Part shown: one piece after another, positions 44,345 to 55,505 of the stretch | Layout of the letters: every line of letters begins with the position of its first letter | How positions within the stretch are numbered: the first letter of the stretch is position 1 | Assembly (NCBI RefSeq): GCF_014898055.3 | Contig: NW_023601212.1 | Span: forward strand, 33,964,329-34,028,328 | DNA length: 64,000 nucleotides | Source: Talpa occidentalis | Taxonomy: Eukaryota > Chordata > Mammalia > Eulipotyphla > Talpidae | Direction of reading: 5' to 3' | Notes under the pieces: model-generated | Seen by the model: only the letters and a program-made list of their open reading frames with translations | What the model was told of the DNA's origin: nothing | Database searches by the model: none | Position numbers and translations under genes: made by a program

Positions 44345-45966
44345 AGACTAATTACATAACACAGTCATGTGGGATTTACCCCAGATGTGCAAGGCTGGCT
44401 AATATTGGAAAATCAATTAATGTGCTCCATCACAGCCACAGACAGAAAAAAGAAAAAATCTCAAATGATCCATAGATGCAGAAAGAGCATTTGAAAAAAA
44501 TCCAACATCCACTCATGATATGGACTCCAATAATCTAGAACTTCTGCCTTCAGGTATAAAACAGAATGTTTCCTCTTACTGCTGCTTTTCAATATCATAT
44601 TGGAAGTTCTAGCTAATATAATAAGACAGGAAAAGGAACAAAAATTGTATATACTGGAAGGGAAGAAATGAAACACTCTCTGTCCATAGACTACATGATC
44701 ATCTAGAAACTCCAAAAGAATTAAACAAAAAAAAAAAATCCTAGAAATAATAAGCAATTATAGTAAGGTCACAGAGCACAAGTTTAATAATATAAAAATC
44801 AATGCTATTCCTCTGAACTAGAAATGGGAAAAAAAAAGATTTTAAATAAAAAATGTCATAATATTTGCATAGCATCCCCCCCAATTATGGAAACACTTAG
44901 CTATAAGTGTAGCACATAGAAACTAGATTTTTTATAAGGAAAATAAAAGTTTGATGAAAAAAATCAAAGAGGAGTTAAATAAAAGATAATATTGTCCAGG
45001 ACCATGGAAAGACTCAATATTGTTGAGATATCAGTTCTTCCCAATTTAATTCATAGATTCAATGTAATCACAATAAAAATCATGAAAATTCCAGCAAGTT
45101 ATTTTGTGAACAATCACAAACTCATTCTCAAGTGTATGTGGAGGCAAAGGCTCAAAATAGCCAACACAATATTGTAGGGGAAGAAAAAGTGGGAGTAATG
45201 ATTCTACTGACTTCAAGACTTACTGTGAATCTACAGGAATTAAGATGATAGGCGCAAGTGAAAGAATTCACAAATAAATCAATGAAACAGATAGAATGCC
45301 CAGAAACACCCTCATGCAAATGCAGTCAGCCAATCTTCAACAAAGGAGGGAATACAATGGAGCAAAGATTGAAAAAAAAAATTCTAATAAAGTAAAAATC
45401 AAAATCAACAGGCAACTATAAACCAGAGACATTCTGCAGGGAGAGAGAAGGGAGTTGGATCAAAACAGGGGTGGGAAGAGCACAAGGGACTACGGTGATG
45501 GTACATGGGTGAATGGGTGGTGGGAATTTCACAGGGACTATAACTGAGATGAGAAAGCATACATTGCAAAAAAAATGAAGAAATATGATGTAAAAAATGC
45601 ATTAAACAATAAAAAATTAAAAATAACAAAAACCCAAATGCTACTGGAACCACCAAACAGCCACATGCAAAAAGTGACTCTAGACACACCTTTCACAGAA
45701 CTCAAAATGGATCACAGGCTTATATGAAAAGTGAAAAACTATGAAACTCCTAGAAGATAACAGAAGTAAATTTAGGAATGACCATGCTCAGAATGGTGAT
45801 GACTCTTTAGCAGTAGCAGATGTAGGAGCCATGAAACAAAGAGTCAATAAACTGAAGTCACTAGAAAGGAGAAAGTTCTGTGAATGACAACATCAAGGGA
45901 TGGAGGTGACAAGCCACCGACAGGGAGAAAGTGTTAGTAAAACACATCTGAATAAAGACTGTTTTA
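44345..45966 (+). mobile_element. Old L1 ORF2 middle region, split by a younger L1 3' end
   Basis: Decayed reverse-transcriptase-region sequence ('gggatttaccccagatgtgcaagg', 'ttcaatatcatattggaag', 'agaccatggaaagactcaata'-like) up to 'caatggagcaaagattg' near 45,374. It resumes at 'aaatgctactggaaccaccaaac' (45,627), which is the next part of ORF2 (the [18 protein letters not shown] region). Interrupted at 45,380-45,625. All frames broken. Confidence 0.85.
45380..45625 (+). mobile_element. L1 3'UTR fragment nested in an older L1
   Basis: 'aaaatcaacaggcaactataaaccagagacattctgc', 'gggtgggaagagcacaagggactacgg', then A-rich sequence to about 45,625. It is a 3'UTR with no ORF2 and interrupts the ORF2 text of the host L1. 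The TSD is obscured by A-rich ends. Confidence 0.82.
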
Positions 45967-46041
45967 TCAAGTTTTCAACTGCTTGCTGGCCATTCATACA
46001 TGTACTCTGAAGAAATAGCAATTCAAGTCTTTTGCTCTTTT

Positions 46042-46049
46042 TTTATTTT

Positions 46050-46080
<31 letters not shown>

Positions 46081-46307
46081 TTTAGATTTAAATTTTATTT
46101 TTATATTCCCCATACAATTACAACCCCCTTATTTTTACCCCAATCCCTCCTTTCCCCACCCCCACCCCCCATAGAGCGTCTCTGGTTCATAGTTGTTTGT
46201 TGATTTTGATATTTTCTTTCTTATAGTTATTCTTTTTCCTGGTCCCTTATTTAAGTTTTCTAGATTCCTGCTATGAGTGAGACCATCCAGTATTTTTCTT
46301 TTTCTTT
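46042..46307 (-). mobile_element. 5'-truncated L1 with 17-bp TSD
   Basis: Poly-A evolved to (TTTA)n on plus (about 46,041-46,082), then 3'UTR and the last ORF2 codons ('tgctatgagtgagaccatcc'). TSD aagtc(t/c)tttgctctttt at 46,025-46,041 and 46,308-46,324, one mismatch. Closely similar to 12,684-12,900. Confidence 0.93.
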
Positions 46308-46509
46308 AAGTCCTTTGCTCTTTTAAAAGGCTCTTTTAAAAGGCTGTTTTGTGGTGATTGTTGCTGTATTAATGTATTAAACCTACAGAGACAGTGGCAC
46401 AGAGGGAAGCCCTTTAACTTTAACCTTCTGTGCTTCTGAATGACACAACATGCAGGAAAAAACGATCTCTAACATGCCCTCACCCCAAACATACTTAATA
46501 AAACACTAT

Positions 46510-46985
46510 TATCTTAGCCTACTGTATTTTTTATGATACATGAAAGTTTACTATGTATTTATCTGATAATATGTTCACTGTCTTGTTTTCTATATAAAAT
46601 GCAAACTGCAAGGGTCTCCCTGGTGGCGCAGCGGTTGAGCGCTGGACTGTGAAGCTGCCTGCAGCCTCTGCAGTGCAGGTTTGATCCCTGGCCGCTGGTG
46701 AGGGTCCCTCATGGTGCACAGACCTCTCCTGCCACGCCCGCTGCTCGCCTCAGCAGTGTACTTCGGTCCTTCTGCCTGTTCTGCTCCCCGCTCTGGCTCT
46801 GGTGAATTCTCTCAACCTCCCACACTTCTGACTATACCCAGTGCTTGCACAAACAAATAAATAAATCTTTTAAAAATAAATAAATAAATGCAAACTGCAA
46901 GATGGCAGGGACTCTGTCTTGTTGAGCATGGTGGCATCTGTCCCCAGCACAGGGCAGGGAGGTTCTCCACTAAATAAACAGAGAT
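46510..46985 (+). repeat. L2-like relic split by a SINE
   Basis: Left part near 46,560-46,611; right part 'gatggcagggactctgtcttgttgagcatggtggcatctgtccccagcacag' and 'ctaaataaac' at 46,900-46,985. This is the L2 3' end, interrupted at the SINE TSD. Confidence 0.6.
46613..46885 (+). mobile_element. tRNA-derived T+ SINE, subfamily A, inside L2
   Basis: 'ggtctccctggtggcgcagc', 'ggttgagcgctgg', B box 'ggtttgatccc', body 'cagtgtacttcggtccttc', tail (AATA)n and 'ctttt'. A perfect 16-bp TSD, aaatgcaaactgcaag, lies at 46,597-46,612 and 46,886-46,901. Confidence 0.94.
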
Positions 46986-47222
46986 CGGGCCTGCCTGGTG
47001 GCCTAGGGAATAAGTCTCAGTGCTACCATCACTGCTGCCTGAGCTTGATCACCAACCAGGGAGGTGTCACACATGGTGCAGCAGACCTCTCCTGTCTTGC
47101 CTGCTGCTCCCCTCAGCAGTGTATTTCAGTCAGTCTGCCTGTTCTGCTCCCCACTCTGGTGAATCTTCTCAGTCCCCACACTCCTGGCCTACACCCCAGT
47201 TCTTTTATGCAAAAATAAAAAT
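46986..47222 (+). mobile_element. tRNA-derived T+ SINE, subfamily B, diverged
   Basis: 'cgggcctgcctggtggccta', 'aataagtctcagtgctacc', weak B box 'agcttgatcacc', 'gtatttcagtcagtctgcc', tail 'tatgcaaaaataaaaatg' with no clear TCTT terminator. TSD not found. Confidence 0.85.
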
Positions 47223-50200
47223 GACAAACCCCCAAACATTACCATTTTGTATTGTCAAGGGAGTGGTCAGGGGAGGTACTCAGCGGCCAGGCAAGGGCGG
47301 ATGCCAGAGGCCAGTGTCCATCTGAATGACTATTAAAAGGGAGATAGGCTGACATTTCTCCATCATGGCACACACTGCATGTCTCCGGGGCTGGGAGCTG
47401 TCCTCTCCCTGCAGCAGGGCCACGGTGGCTGCTCATGAATGCCTGCTAAGTCTAGGCTGCTGCTGCAGCTACATTTTCAATCTGAATGAAGGAATGTATG
47501 ATTTACCCTCAGTTGAAATAGTCCAATCATTTATTTCCTTCTCAATAAATTGCATTTCCTGAGGGCCACTGTTCCCAAGTTCTTTCTGCTGCTTCATTTT
47601 GGTCTTTCCAGCCCCTCACCACCTTCAAATTCTGGGATTACCTCGAGCAGCTGAACAACCCATGGGTGGATAGAGTCTCGCTCTCCCCAGCTATGCTGGA
47701 GGGCAAAGTTTTGATTTTTCTGACAACCCGAGTTTATTTTTAGAGATATCAGGATGACTCACCTCTCCTGACATTTGTTTCTATAAAAACTAACTTTCAA
47801 ATGTCACACTTCCAATTCTGTACAAAGAGCAGGAGAAAAGCTGCAAAAGCAATTGAACCTGAAGAGGACTCCACCAGAGAGTTCCTTTCATCCGCTGTCT
47901 TGCGGGTCCTGCCTCCCTTTGGCTTCCCCACACTGATAGACCTCCGCCCACCGCCCCTCACTAGCCCCCCAGAGCCGCGTCCTGCAGGTGCCTGTGCGGG
48001 TGCTGACTGGACAACGGACCTCTGGAGGCTGTGGCTGGTCACAGATCAAAGGAAATCAAGCTGCTGTTTGCATCTCTGCCTCAACCTAGGAATTACTGGC
48101 TGCAATGCCAGCAACAGTTAAGGTAACACAGGCTTCACGCAATGCCAAAGAAATGTTAAATATATTTGCTTGACGGATGTACCAAAACACAGAAAATATT
48201 TCCAATCTAATATTCAGTGCACTGAACCACTGAATCCTCTCAGGGGAAGGTGACAGACTCGAAAACAAAGAATAGGAGGCAACTGGTAAGTGTTTCTAAT
48301 GTGAAGTGGAAAAAAAAAAAGTAGATTCCAAAACGGTTGGTAATAAGGGTGGACAGCACAACATATCGCAAAATGCAAAGTTTATGTCAAGCAGGGATTA
48401 TAAGGATTTTCTTTTCCTTGTCAAAAATTTATAATTTCCATGTATTACTTTTAAAATGAACAAAAGTAAACATAATAAATGAGAAATGCTATTTCATTAA
48501 TCTTCTGTAAGTGAATATGTGTATATTGAAGATGTATGCACTTTTAATGTTTGTGGATTCCTAGATTGTTTACCTAAAGGATTCAAAGCAGGCAGTAACC
48601 AGATGGTATAAATAAATAGAAATCTACCCTGTGGCTGAGCTGCCAAAGGGATACTGAGTATAGGAGCCAGTGGGGGAGAGAAGGAGAATGGGGTCTGGCT
48701 AGCAGACAGATGCAAGCAAAGTCTGAGATTGCCAAGAAAGGACTTCTCATATATCCTAATTAGCTAGAGAATAAGAGAAATGCAGGGAGAGCTCTAATCT
48801 GGAATCTTGACCCTACTTACCCACAGATGTGAAATATCTACAGATGCATTTGTCATGCACTGAGTGCCCACATATGAGCAAGGGTCTGTAAGAGAAACAC
48901 AAAAGATATAACATGTGCCAGTTCTTAAGGTGCATGCAACCTAGGAGTAGTAAAAGACTACAGAGAGGCACTGTTCAAGGCTTACAAGACGTGAGCAATG
49001 GCATATGCAAAGGGAACTTACGTAAGGGAAAGCAGGTGGAAATTTGGAAAACTCTGGGTAATGAAAGGAGTTTGGCCGAGTCTTGAGGGATGAGTGGGAG
49101 AAGAGGGAAGAGGATCAGAGGTGGGAATATAAGTCTTCCTGGTTACAAATGGACCACCAGAACCCAGCGATAAGCTGCATTTCAGTGTTTCCAAAGATAG
49201 TCACAGATTGCCAGTAAATACTGTATTGTCAAGGAACACATGGATAAGCAGGTGAGTGGATGAGTAAACTGTGAGGACAACTTACAGACCAATATACATT
49301 TTAAGATGTGGTGGGGTTGGAACTTGTGTGCAGCCTGATCCTGATTCTTTCCCCACTTTCTGCAGGATCATGTCCTGAGTATTAGAGCCTCTTTCTCTTT
49401 ATCTACCCCTAGGATCATTAACTTCTCAAGTCCCTGTTCACCAGCATCTAATTCAAAAGAAAGCTCCATTTTGTTCATTTTAATTGCCTCCCTACCTTTC
49501 TATTCTTTGCTATGCTTACTTGGTTTGTGAGCAGGCCAACTCATTTGGGGAAACAAACTCATTTTCCACTCTGTCCAGCGTGGTCCTCCACCTGGAATTC
49601 CCCTTGGGCACTGCTTTCAATGACTTTCCCACTGATGCTACAAAAATGGGGTGGGGGCAGGCTTCTAGACTGAACCTCATGGTCTTAGCTGGAAAGGGGT
49701 TTAGGAATAGAGATAGGAGTCAATCCCCTAAAGTTGGGTTAGGGCAACTGTGGTAGAGGCTGGATTCTAGTTACGTTTAACCTATTCTAAACCTTTATAA
49801 TTATGTTGAATGAGCTAGATATAATCTCTGTGCTCATAAAATTTACATTTCAATGATGGGACAGGATAATAAGTTTGGAGTTAAATGAAAGAAGTCACTG
49901 AAAGATACTGGGTTCCATAATGATCTGATCCCATTTATGTGTTAAAGATTCCTCTTGCTACTGTGTGTGGGAGAGGGCTGAGGGGACTGGGGAGGAGAAG
50001 ACAGTAGGCGGTCAATTAGGTGACATTAAGTAAATCAAAGGAGAAAAAGAGGTAGTTGTGGAAGCAGAGAAGTGGGTGTGCTGAAGATGTGTTGGGCAGG
50101 TGGATTTGACAAGACTTGTTGCAATGGGTTTGAATGAAAGAAGGCAAGGATAAGTCATTATGCAGAATTTTGGGGAACCACTGGCATCTCAGGGTTCTAC

Positions 50201-50605
50201 TGGCTTTGTATTGAAATTGACTTACAGGAGAGCATAAAAAAAACAAAAACACAAGACAAAACCCCTGAATATTAATACCACGACCAATCTGCCTCAATTT
50301 AGCAAGTTTTTTGGTCTCACTCATTGTCCTAATAGAAGTTATCCAGCTCTCACATCTCTGTCACCTGGCAGTACTTACACGAGAAGTTTGTCCAAAGCTG
50401 TGAACCTACAGTGCCCAGATTCAAGCCCATCTGTTGGGTGAGATACAGCTTGTTCAGAAGCACATCCAGGTTTAGCAGCGGGCAGCTGCCAAACACAGAT
50501 GAGACAATTATAAACCAAAGGAAGGAGTTGGTGTTTTCCTGAAAGAGATGGTTTTTGAGAAAATGTCATGGACATTCTTACTCTAATTATTTTCTCTGGT
50601 GACTT
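47223..50605. other. Longest unassigned stretch of the window
   Basis: About 3.4 kb with no confident repeat or gene. 47,900-48,010 is locally GC-rich. A TATAAAA (about 47,783) precedes a 106-codon plus frame (47,801-48,121) that ends just before a donor-like 'aag/gtaaca' (about 48,119-48,126). Weak old-repeat traces lie at about 48,850-48,970 and 49,800-49,960. A gene here is not supported on present evidence. Confidence 0.4.
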
Positions 50606-50618
50606 AAAACAATTACAG

Positions 50619-51807
50619 CTGTGTGGAGGTTCCTCAAGCTACTAAAAATGGAGCTTCCCTATGATCTAGCAATTCCACTCCTAGGAATCTACCCAAAGAA
50701 CACAAAAATATTTATTTAAAAGGACATCGGGGGCCTCCCTTGTGGCGCAGCGGTTGAGCGCTGGATTGTGAAGCTGCCCGCAGCCTATGCAGCACCGGTT
50801 CGATCCCCGGCTGCTCCCTGGCCACTGGAGGAGGGTCCCACATGGCGCGCAGACCTCTCCTGCCGCCCGCTGCTCCCCTCAGCAGTGTACCTCGGTCCTT
50901 CTGCCTGCTCTGCTCCCTGCTTTGTCTCTGGTGAATTCTCTCACCCTCCTGCACTTCTGACTGTACCCAGTGCTTGTATAAATAAATAAAATAAATAAAT
51001 CTTTAAAAAAAAAAGGACATCGGCACCCCTATGTTTATTGCAGTGCTTTTTACAATAGGTAAGCTATGGAAACAACCCAAATGCCCAAAAAATAGATGAC
51101 TGGATCAAGAAGATGTGGTACATATACACAATGGAATATTACTCAGCAATCAAAAAAGATAAACTCATGCCATTCACAACAACATGGATGGAGCTGGAAG
51201 GGACTATGCTCAGTAAAATAAGCCAGAAAGAAAAAGAAAAAAATATTGGATGATTTCACTTATAAGAGGAATGTAGAGGAAATAAATAAGGGATCAGGGG
51301 GGAAAATAATCATTTTAGAAAACCTAAATAAGGGACCAGGAAAAAACCTAATTATAATAAAGTAAAAATCAAAATCAACAAGCAACTATAAGCCAGAGAC
51401 ATACTAAGGGGTGGTGGGGGAGGAAGACGGACTAGAATCAAAAAAGGGTGGGTGGGAATTGTATGGGGTCTACAACCAATATGAAAATGCATACATTGTG
51501 CAAAAATGAAAAAACAATGTAAAAATGTATAAAATAAAAATAAATAAATAAATAAACAGGCAACTATAAATCAGAGACATTCTGCAGGGGAGGAGGGGGG
51601 TGAAGGATCAAAATGGGTGGGAAGAAAACAAGGGACTATGGTGATGGTGCTTGGGTGAATTGGTGGTAGATATTCCAGAGACTACATCTGAGAGGAGAAA
51701 GCATACATCGTACAAGAACAATGTAAATATATATGTAAAATAAATGGCTACCAGCTTTCTGTGATCATCAAAAAAAAAAAAAAAAAAAAAAAAAAAAACA
51801 AAAAAAA
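50619..51807 (+). mobile_element. Composite L1 with two 3'UTR units and 13-bp TSD
   Basis: 5'-truncated L1 starting in the ORF2 C-terminal region ('tgtgtggaggttcctcaag'), split by a SINE at 50,731-51,010. ORF2 ends near 51,270. A first 3'UTR (about 51,355-51,540, 'caacaagcaactataagcc') ends in AAATAAA repeats; a second 3'UTR (about 51,553-51,740, 'aacaggcaactataaatc') follows, then 'atggctaccagctttctgtgatcatc' and a poly-A. One exact 13-bp TSD, aaaacaattacag, lies at 50,606-50,618 and 51,808-51,820 and encloses everything, which suggests one insertion of a read-through transcript. Confidence 0.88.
50731..51010 (+). mobile_element. tRNA-derived T+ SINE, subfamily A, inside L1
   Basis: Very clean copy: 'gggcctcccttgtggcgcag', 'cggttgagcgctgg', B box 'ggttcgatccc', 'gactgtacccagtgcttg', (AATA)n, 'tctttaaaa'. 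A perfect 13-bp TSD, aaaaggacatcgg, lies at 50,718-50,730 and 51,011-51,023. Confidence 0.95.
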
Positions 51808-51811
51808 AAAA
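51771..51811. repeat. Long poly-A (L1 tail)
   Basis: About 41 nt, nearly all A with one C near 51,799. The length implies limited decay since insertion. Confidence 0.95.
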
Positions 51812-52045
51812 CAATTACAGGAAGCACCTTAGGATGGCAGGAAGTGTGCCATCTGTCTTGGTCTCTGAAAGTATTTTGGCAACCTGGTTGCCTTTGCCCA
51901 CCTGTCAAAGCTGTCATCTCCAGGACATCACTTCTTCTGAGAGTGCCACCAGGCTCAACCATGCCTGTGTGCTGGCCTCCCTGTCAGAACTTCAGCCTCA
52001 GGACTATGACAGTACTACCAAAAAAAAAAACAAAAAAATTTCCTG

Positions 52046-52325
52046 GGCCTCCCTGGTGGCACAACGGGTTAAGTCACTGTACCGTGAAGCTAACTGCAGA
52101 CACTGCAGCACTGCATGAGTTTGATCCCTGGCCAGCCAGGGAGCTGACCCACATGGCACAGCAGATCTCTCCTGTCTCACCCTCTGCTACCCTCAGCAGT
52201 GTATTTCAGTAGATCTACCTGTTCTGCTCCCCAATCTGTCTCCAGTGAATCCTCCCACTCCTACCCCACAGACCTCTGGCCTGTACCCTAGTTCTTGTAT
52301 GCATGAATAAATAAATCTTTAAAAA
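52046..52325 (+). mobile_element. tRNA-derived T+ SINE, subfamily B
   Basis: 'ggcctccctggtggcacaac', 'gggttaagtcactgtaccgtg', 'gagtttgatccctggccagcc', tail 'gtatgcatgaataaataaatcttt'. Approximate TSD atttc(c)ctg at both ends. Confidence 0.88.
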
Positions 52326-52364
52326 TATTTCCCTGTGTGCAATGGGTCATAAAGATGCCATTTA

Positions 52365-52668
52365 CTGGGGCCTCTCCTGGTGGCGCAGCGATTGAGTGCT
52401 GGGCTGCGAAGTTGTGTGCAGCCTCTGCAGTGCCAGTTCGATCCCCGGCCCCTGGGCGAGGGTCCCACATGGCGCGCAGACCTCTCCTGCTGCCCGCTGC
52501 TCCCCTCAGCAGTGTACTTCGGTCCTTCTGCCTGCTTTGCTCTCCCCTCTGACTTTGGTAAATTCTCTCACCCTTCCACCCTTCTGACTGTACCCAGTGC
52601 TTGTATAAATAAATCTTAAAAAAAAAAAATTAGACTATTTCCAATAACTGTGAAGTTTTAAAAAAATA
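52365..52668 (+). mobile_element. tRNA-derived T+ SINE, subfamily A, with 3' read-through segment
   Basis: Normal subfamily A body to the tail 'aaataaatctt' and a 12-A run (52,618-52,629). Then 26 nt of unrelated sequence, a TTTT (52,656-52,659), and a second A-rich tail (52,660-52,668). A perfect 14-bp TSD, aaagatgccattta (52,351-52,364 and 52,669-52,682), encloses body plus extra segment. The TTTT-then-A layout fits Pol III read-through past a weak TCTT to the next T4 terminator. Confidence 0.87.
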
Positions 52669-52833
52669 AAAGATGCCATTTATTTAACATCTGAGGAAAG
52701 TGCTCTTCAGTATACTTGGTCTATGTTGGCAAAGCCACACATGCATTCTCTGCTAGTCTCATCAGAAGTGCTAAAGAATACTAAAAAAATGAGAACATTT
52801 AAACCCCTCCAGTTGCAAATTGCTCCTCCACCC

Positions 52834-52837
<4 letters not shown>

Positions 52838-52873
<36 letters not shown>
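52838..52873. repeat. (AC)n microsatellite
   Basis: About 18 uninterrupted AC units. Confidence 0.97.
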
Positions 52874-52877
<4 letters not shown>

Positions 52878-53009
52878 TCCTGTTTCTTTTTGAAATTATT
52901 TTGATAGTACTCATGAAACAGCTTCAGACTGAGCGGCAATGACACCAGTACACTGGTGGGCCAAGGTGGAAGTGATTTATATATCCTCAGTGAGTATATC
53001 CTCAGCTAT

Positions 53010-53190
53010 ATACTGAGGATAACTACTACTTCTATTACAGAGTGTCTGCTAAGCACTAGGTTCTTTAAGCGACTTTACATCTTTTCTTTTTTATTTAAAC
53101 TTCATGGTGATTCCCATAAAAATCATTGCTGTCCCTATGTTACTAAATGGAAATTTAAGAGTCAAATCACCCTGTGAATCCAAAGAGTGA
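53010..53190 (-). repeat. Possible MIR relic
   Basis: 'gtctgctaagcactaggttctttaagcgactttacatc' then 'aacttcatggtgattcccataaaaatca' follow a reverse-complement MIR/core-SINE. Weak. Confidence 0.4.
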
Positions 53191-53824
53191 AGAAGGAAGA
53201 AGTTACTCTGAGTTATGTGAAAGAGAAATGTATTTATGAAACTGCAATATGAAATAAAATCCAGGGTTGAACATTGATTGTTCTTTCTTGCCCCAGGTGA
53301 TCCCAAGATGTTGTCTGAGTGAATATGACTCCCTGCAGTTTCCTGTCTCTGAGGAACTATGCCCCTGAGGTCTCTATCACTCAGGCAGTAAAGATAATAT
53401 GAACAACACACTGGAATTATTTTATTCTCTCCATCTATTTGCTCAGCATACAGTAATTGGATTAGTATAGTCTTCTTTCCTTTCCTGGATATGAAAGATC
53501 AAGTTTGTTACCACAACATTGTCTGCAGGTTTTAAAAAAAAATTATGCCTCACTAGATAAATATTTAATATTATTTAAAGTGTCACTAGTGCCCAAGACA
53601 GAAAGAAACCTACAGAAGTATGATTTTTGAGAGATTAAAGACTCCAACTTACCAAGGGTATTTTCCATTTGGAATTTATCTAGATAAAAACTATAGTTAA
53701 AATCTGATACCTTGGAAATTTCTCAAACCAGAAAATATGTAATAGTTTTAAACATCTTGACTCAAATTAGTTTTACTAAAGGAAATAGATGTCCATGATG
53801 GGGAGAAGGGGCCCAGAAGTTAGT
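53191..53824. other. Unassigned sequence
   Basis: No gene, RNA or repeat recognised. Confidence 0.4.
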
Positions 53825-54040
53825 ATGAAGGCACAAAGGAGAGCAAGGCAGAGGGAAAGGGAGGGAGGGGGGAGGGGAGAGGGAAGGAGAAGAGGGAGAG
53901 TGAATAGAGGCGATAAGAGGGGGAGAGAGAGCAAAAAGGGGAGCAAAGAGCAGGGAGGAGGGATGGAGTTAGAAAGAGGGAAGGGAGGAGGGAGGACAGT
54001 AAGGGAGAGGAGAGAAGGGCAGGGCAGGAGGTGAGGAGGA
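53825..54040. repeat. Homopurine G/A-rich tract
   Basis: About 200 bp almost entirely A and G on plus (GGGAGG, AGAGGG and GGGGAG blocks) with few interruptions. Capable of triplex or quadruplex structure. Overlapping frames on both strands are composition artefacts. Confidence 0.93.
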
Positions 54041-55240
54041 TGCAGTAAGGCCACTGGGTACAAGACGTGTCTGCCTCAAAAGTTTGATGGACACAACCAG
54101 TGTACAAATGCGCTGAGACTTGATTCTTGAACTCACTGGGGTTGCAATTCTGCTCTCTTCTTAACTGGCGTGGCATCACCATGGTGTTTTTTTAAAGGGT
54201 GTATAACTTTAGCAAGAATTCGATCTGAAAATGTACCGTAATGGACATTAATTCACGTGCTGGAGATTCAAGATATTTTGTTCCTTGGAAATGTCATTAG
54301 TTATTCTTGAAACTGGATGTTGCCTTTGCAGGGTAATGCGCAAGGAGAAGAGGAGGAAACAGAAGGAATAATCGTTAAGGCGCCCAGCTTTATCTTAAGT
54401 GATCCGGGTGGTCCAATTTCCAGGATTTCCAAGGCTGATGAGTAAAAGCTTTCTCTCCAATGATCTATAACCTGGAAAGACAATAGTCACAAGTGACAGG
54501 GTTCCAGTAGAGGCAGCTTTTTCTGCCTTGTGGTTTTTAATATTCTGCTGGGGAAAATGTGCTATTTCTTGAGATTGCCGAAGCCTTGGAGACCTAACTG
54601 TGCTGTCATGGGTTTCCAGGCTCACTGAAATGTGTCTTATTGTTCTTGCCTCACCTCAAGCAGAACTAAGAGTTCTCTTCAACAAATGTTTATCTACTGT
54701 CACCAAATGCCAAGTAGAAGATTCAGTGCTGTGGCTAAAATAACCCATAAGGCACAATTCCTGCTTTTGAGGTATTCAGGTAATTATATTTGATATTTAA
54801 GGTTTGCCTCAACCCCAAGACCTGTGAAAGTTTGTCAATTTATACACTAGTTATTTTCATGCAGCTATTTCACCTGTAGTTGACCCATGGTCGGTGGGTC
54901 AATGGTGCTACCTTAATGATTTGGGCACATGGACTGAGTAACAAAACCTGAGCTCTTGACTGCTGCTCAACAGTTTCAGTCCCCACCGGTGGCCCTGAGC
55001 CCCATCTTCCCAGCTTGTAGGTCTCTAGATCAATGTGTATTAATACAATCATGAGTCCCAGCTCCCAGGAGCAGGAATAGGAACCTGATCACTTCTATCC
55101 ATCATTGTGTATCAATCCAGGTCCAAATAGGCTATAACTATGCTTTATTGATGTAAGATTAAAATAAAGATATCTACTTAATAAGTGATATGGTTTTCAC
55201 TATTAATTCCTCAAGGTGCCATTTTAAAATGAGGTTTGTA
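54041..55240. other. Mostly unassigned sequence
   Basis: 54,675-54,790 ('aacaaatgtttatctactgtcacc...aatgccaagtagaag') is a weak copy of the old dispersed repeat seen at the window start. A T-rich/AG acceptor-like site ('gttgcctttgcag') at about 54,319-54,331 is not backed by a coding exon. Nothing else recognised. Confidence 0.4.
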
Positions 55241-55241
55241 G

Positions 55242-55505
55242 GGGCCTCCCTGGTGGTGCAGGGGTTAAAGTCTCAGCACTATCAAGCTATGGCCAGCCAC
55301 TGCTATATGGCACAAGTTCGATCCCCAGCCAGCACACTAAACCACAAGCTGCAACAGACCTCTCCTATCTCCCCAGCTGCTCCCTTCAGCAGTGCTTTTC
55401 AATAGATCTGCCTGTTTTTCTCCCCACTCTCTGATGAATCCTTTCAGCCCCCCACACCTCTGGCCTACACCCCATTTCTTGTATGCATAAATAAGCCTTA
55501 AAAAA
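55242..55505 (+). mobile_element. tRNA-derived T+ SINE, subfamily B
   Basis: 'ggggcctccctggtggtgca', 'ggggttaaagtctcagcac', B box 'agttcgatcccc', 'gcttttcaatagatctgcc', tail 'gtatgcataaataagcctta' where the terminator is mutated. TSD not clear. Confidence 0.88.

Noticed and set aside
53776..54182. Pro/Leu/Ser-rich and Arg/Glu/Gly-rich ORFs on opposite strands
   Set aside because: Composition artefacts of the homopurine tract.
54319..54400. Splice acceptor and exon near 54,331
   Set aside because: A pyrimidine-AG site is present but the following frames are short and no matching donor or domain was seen.
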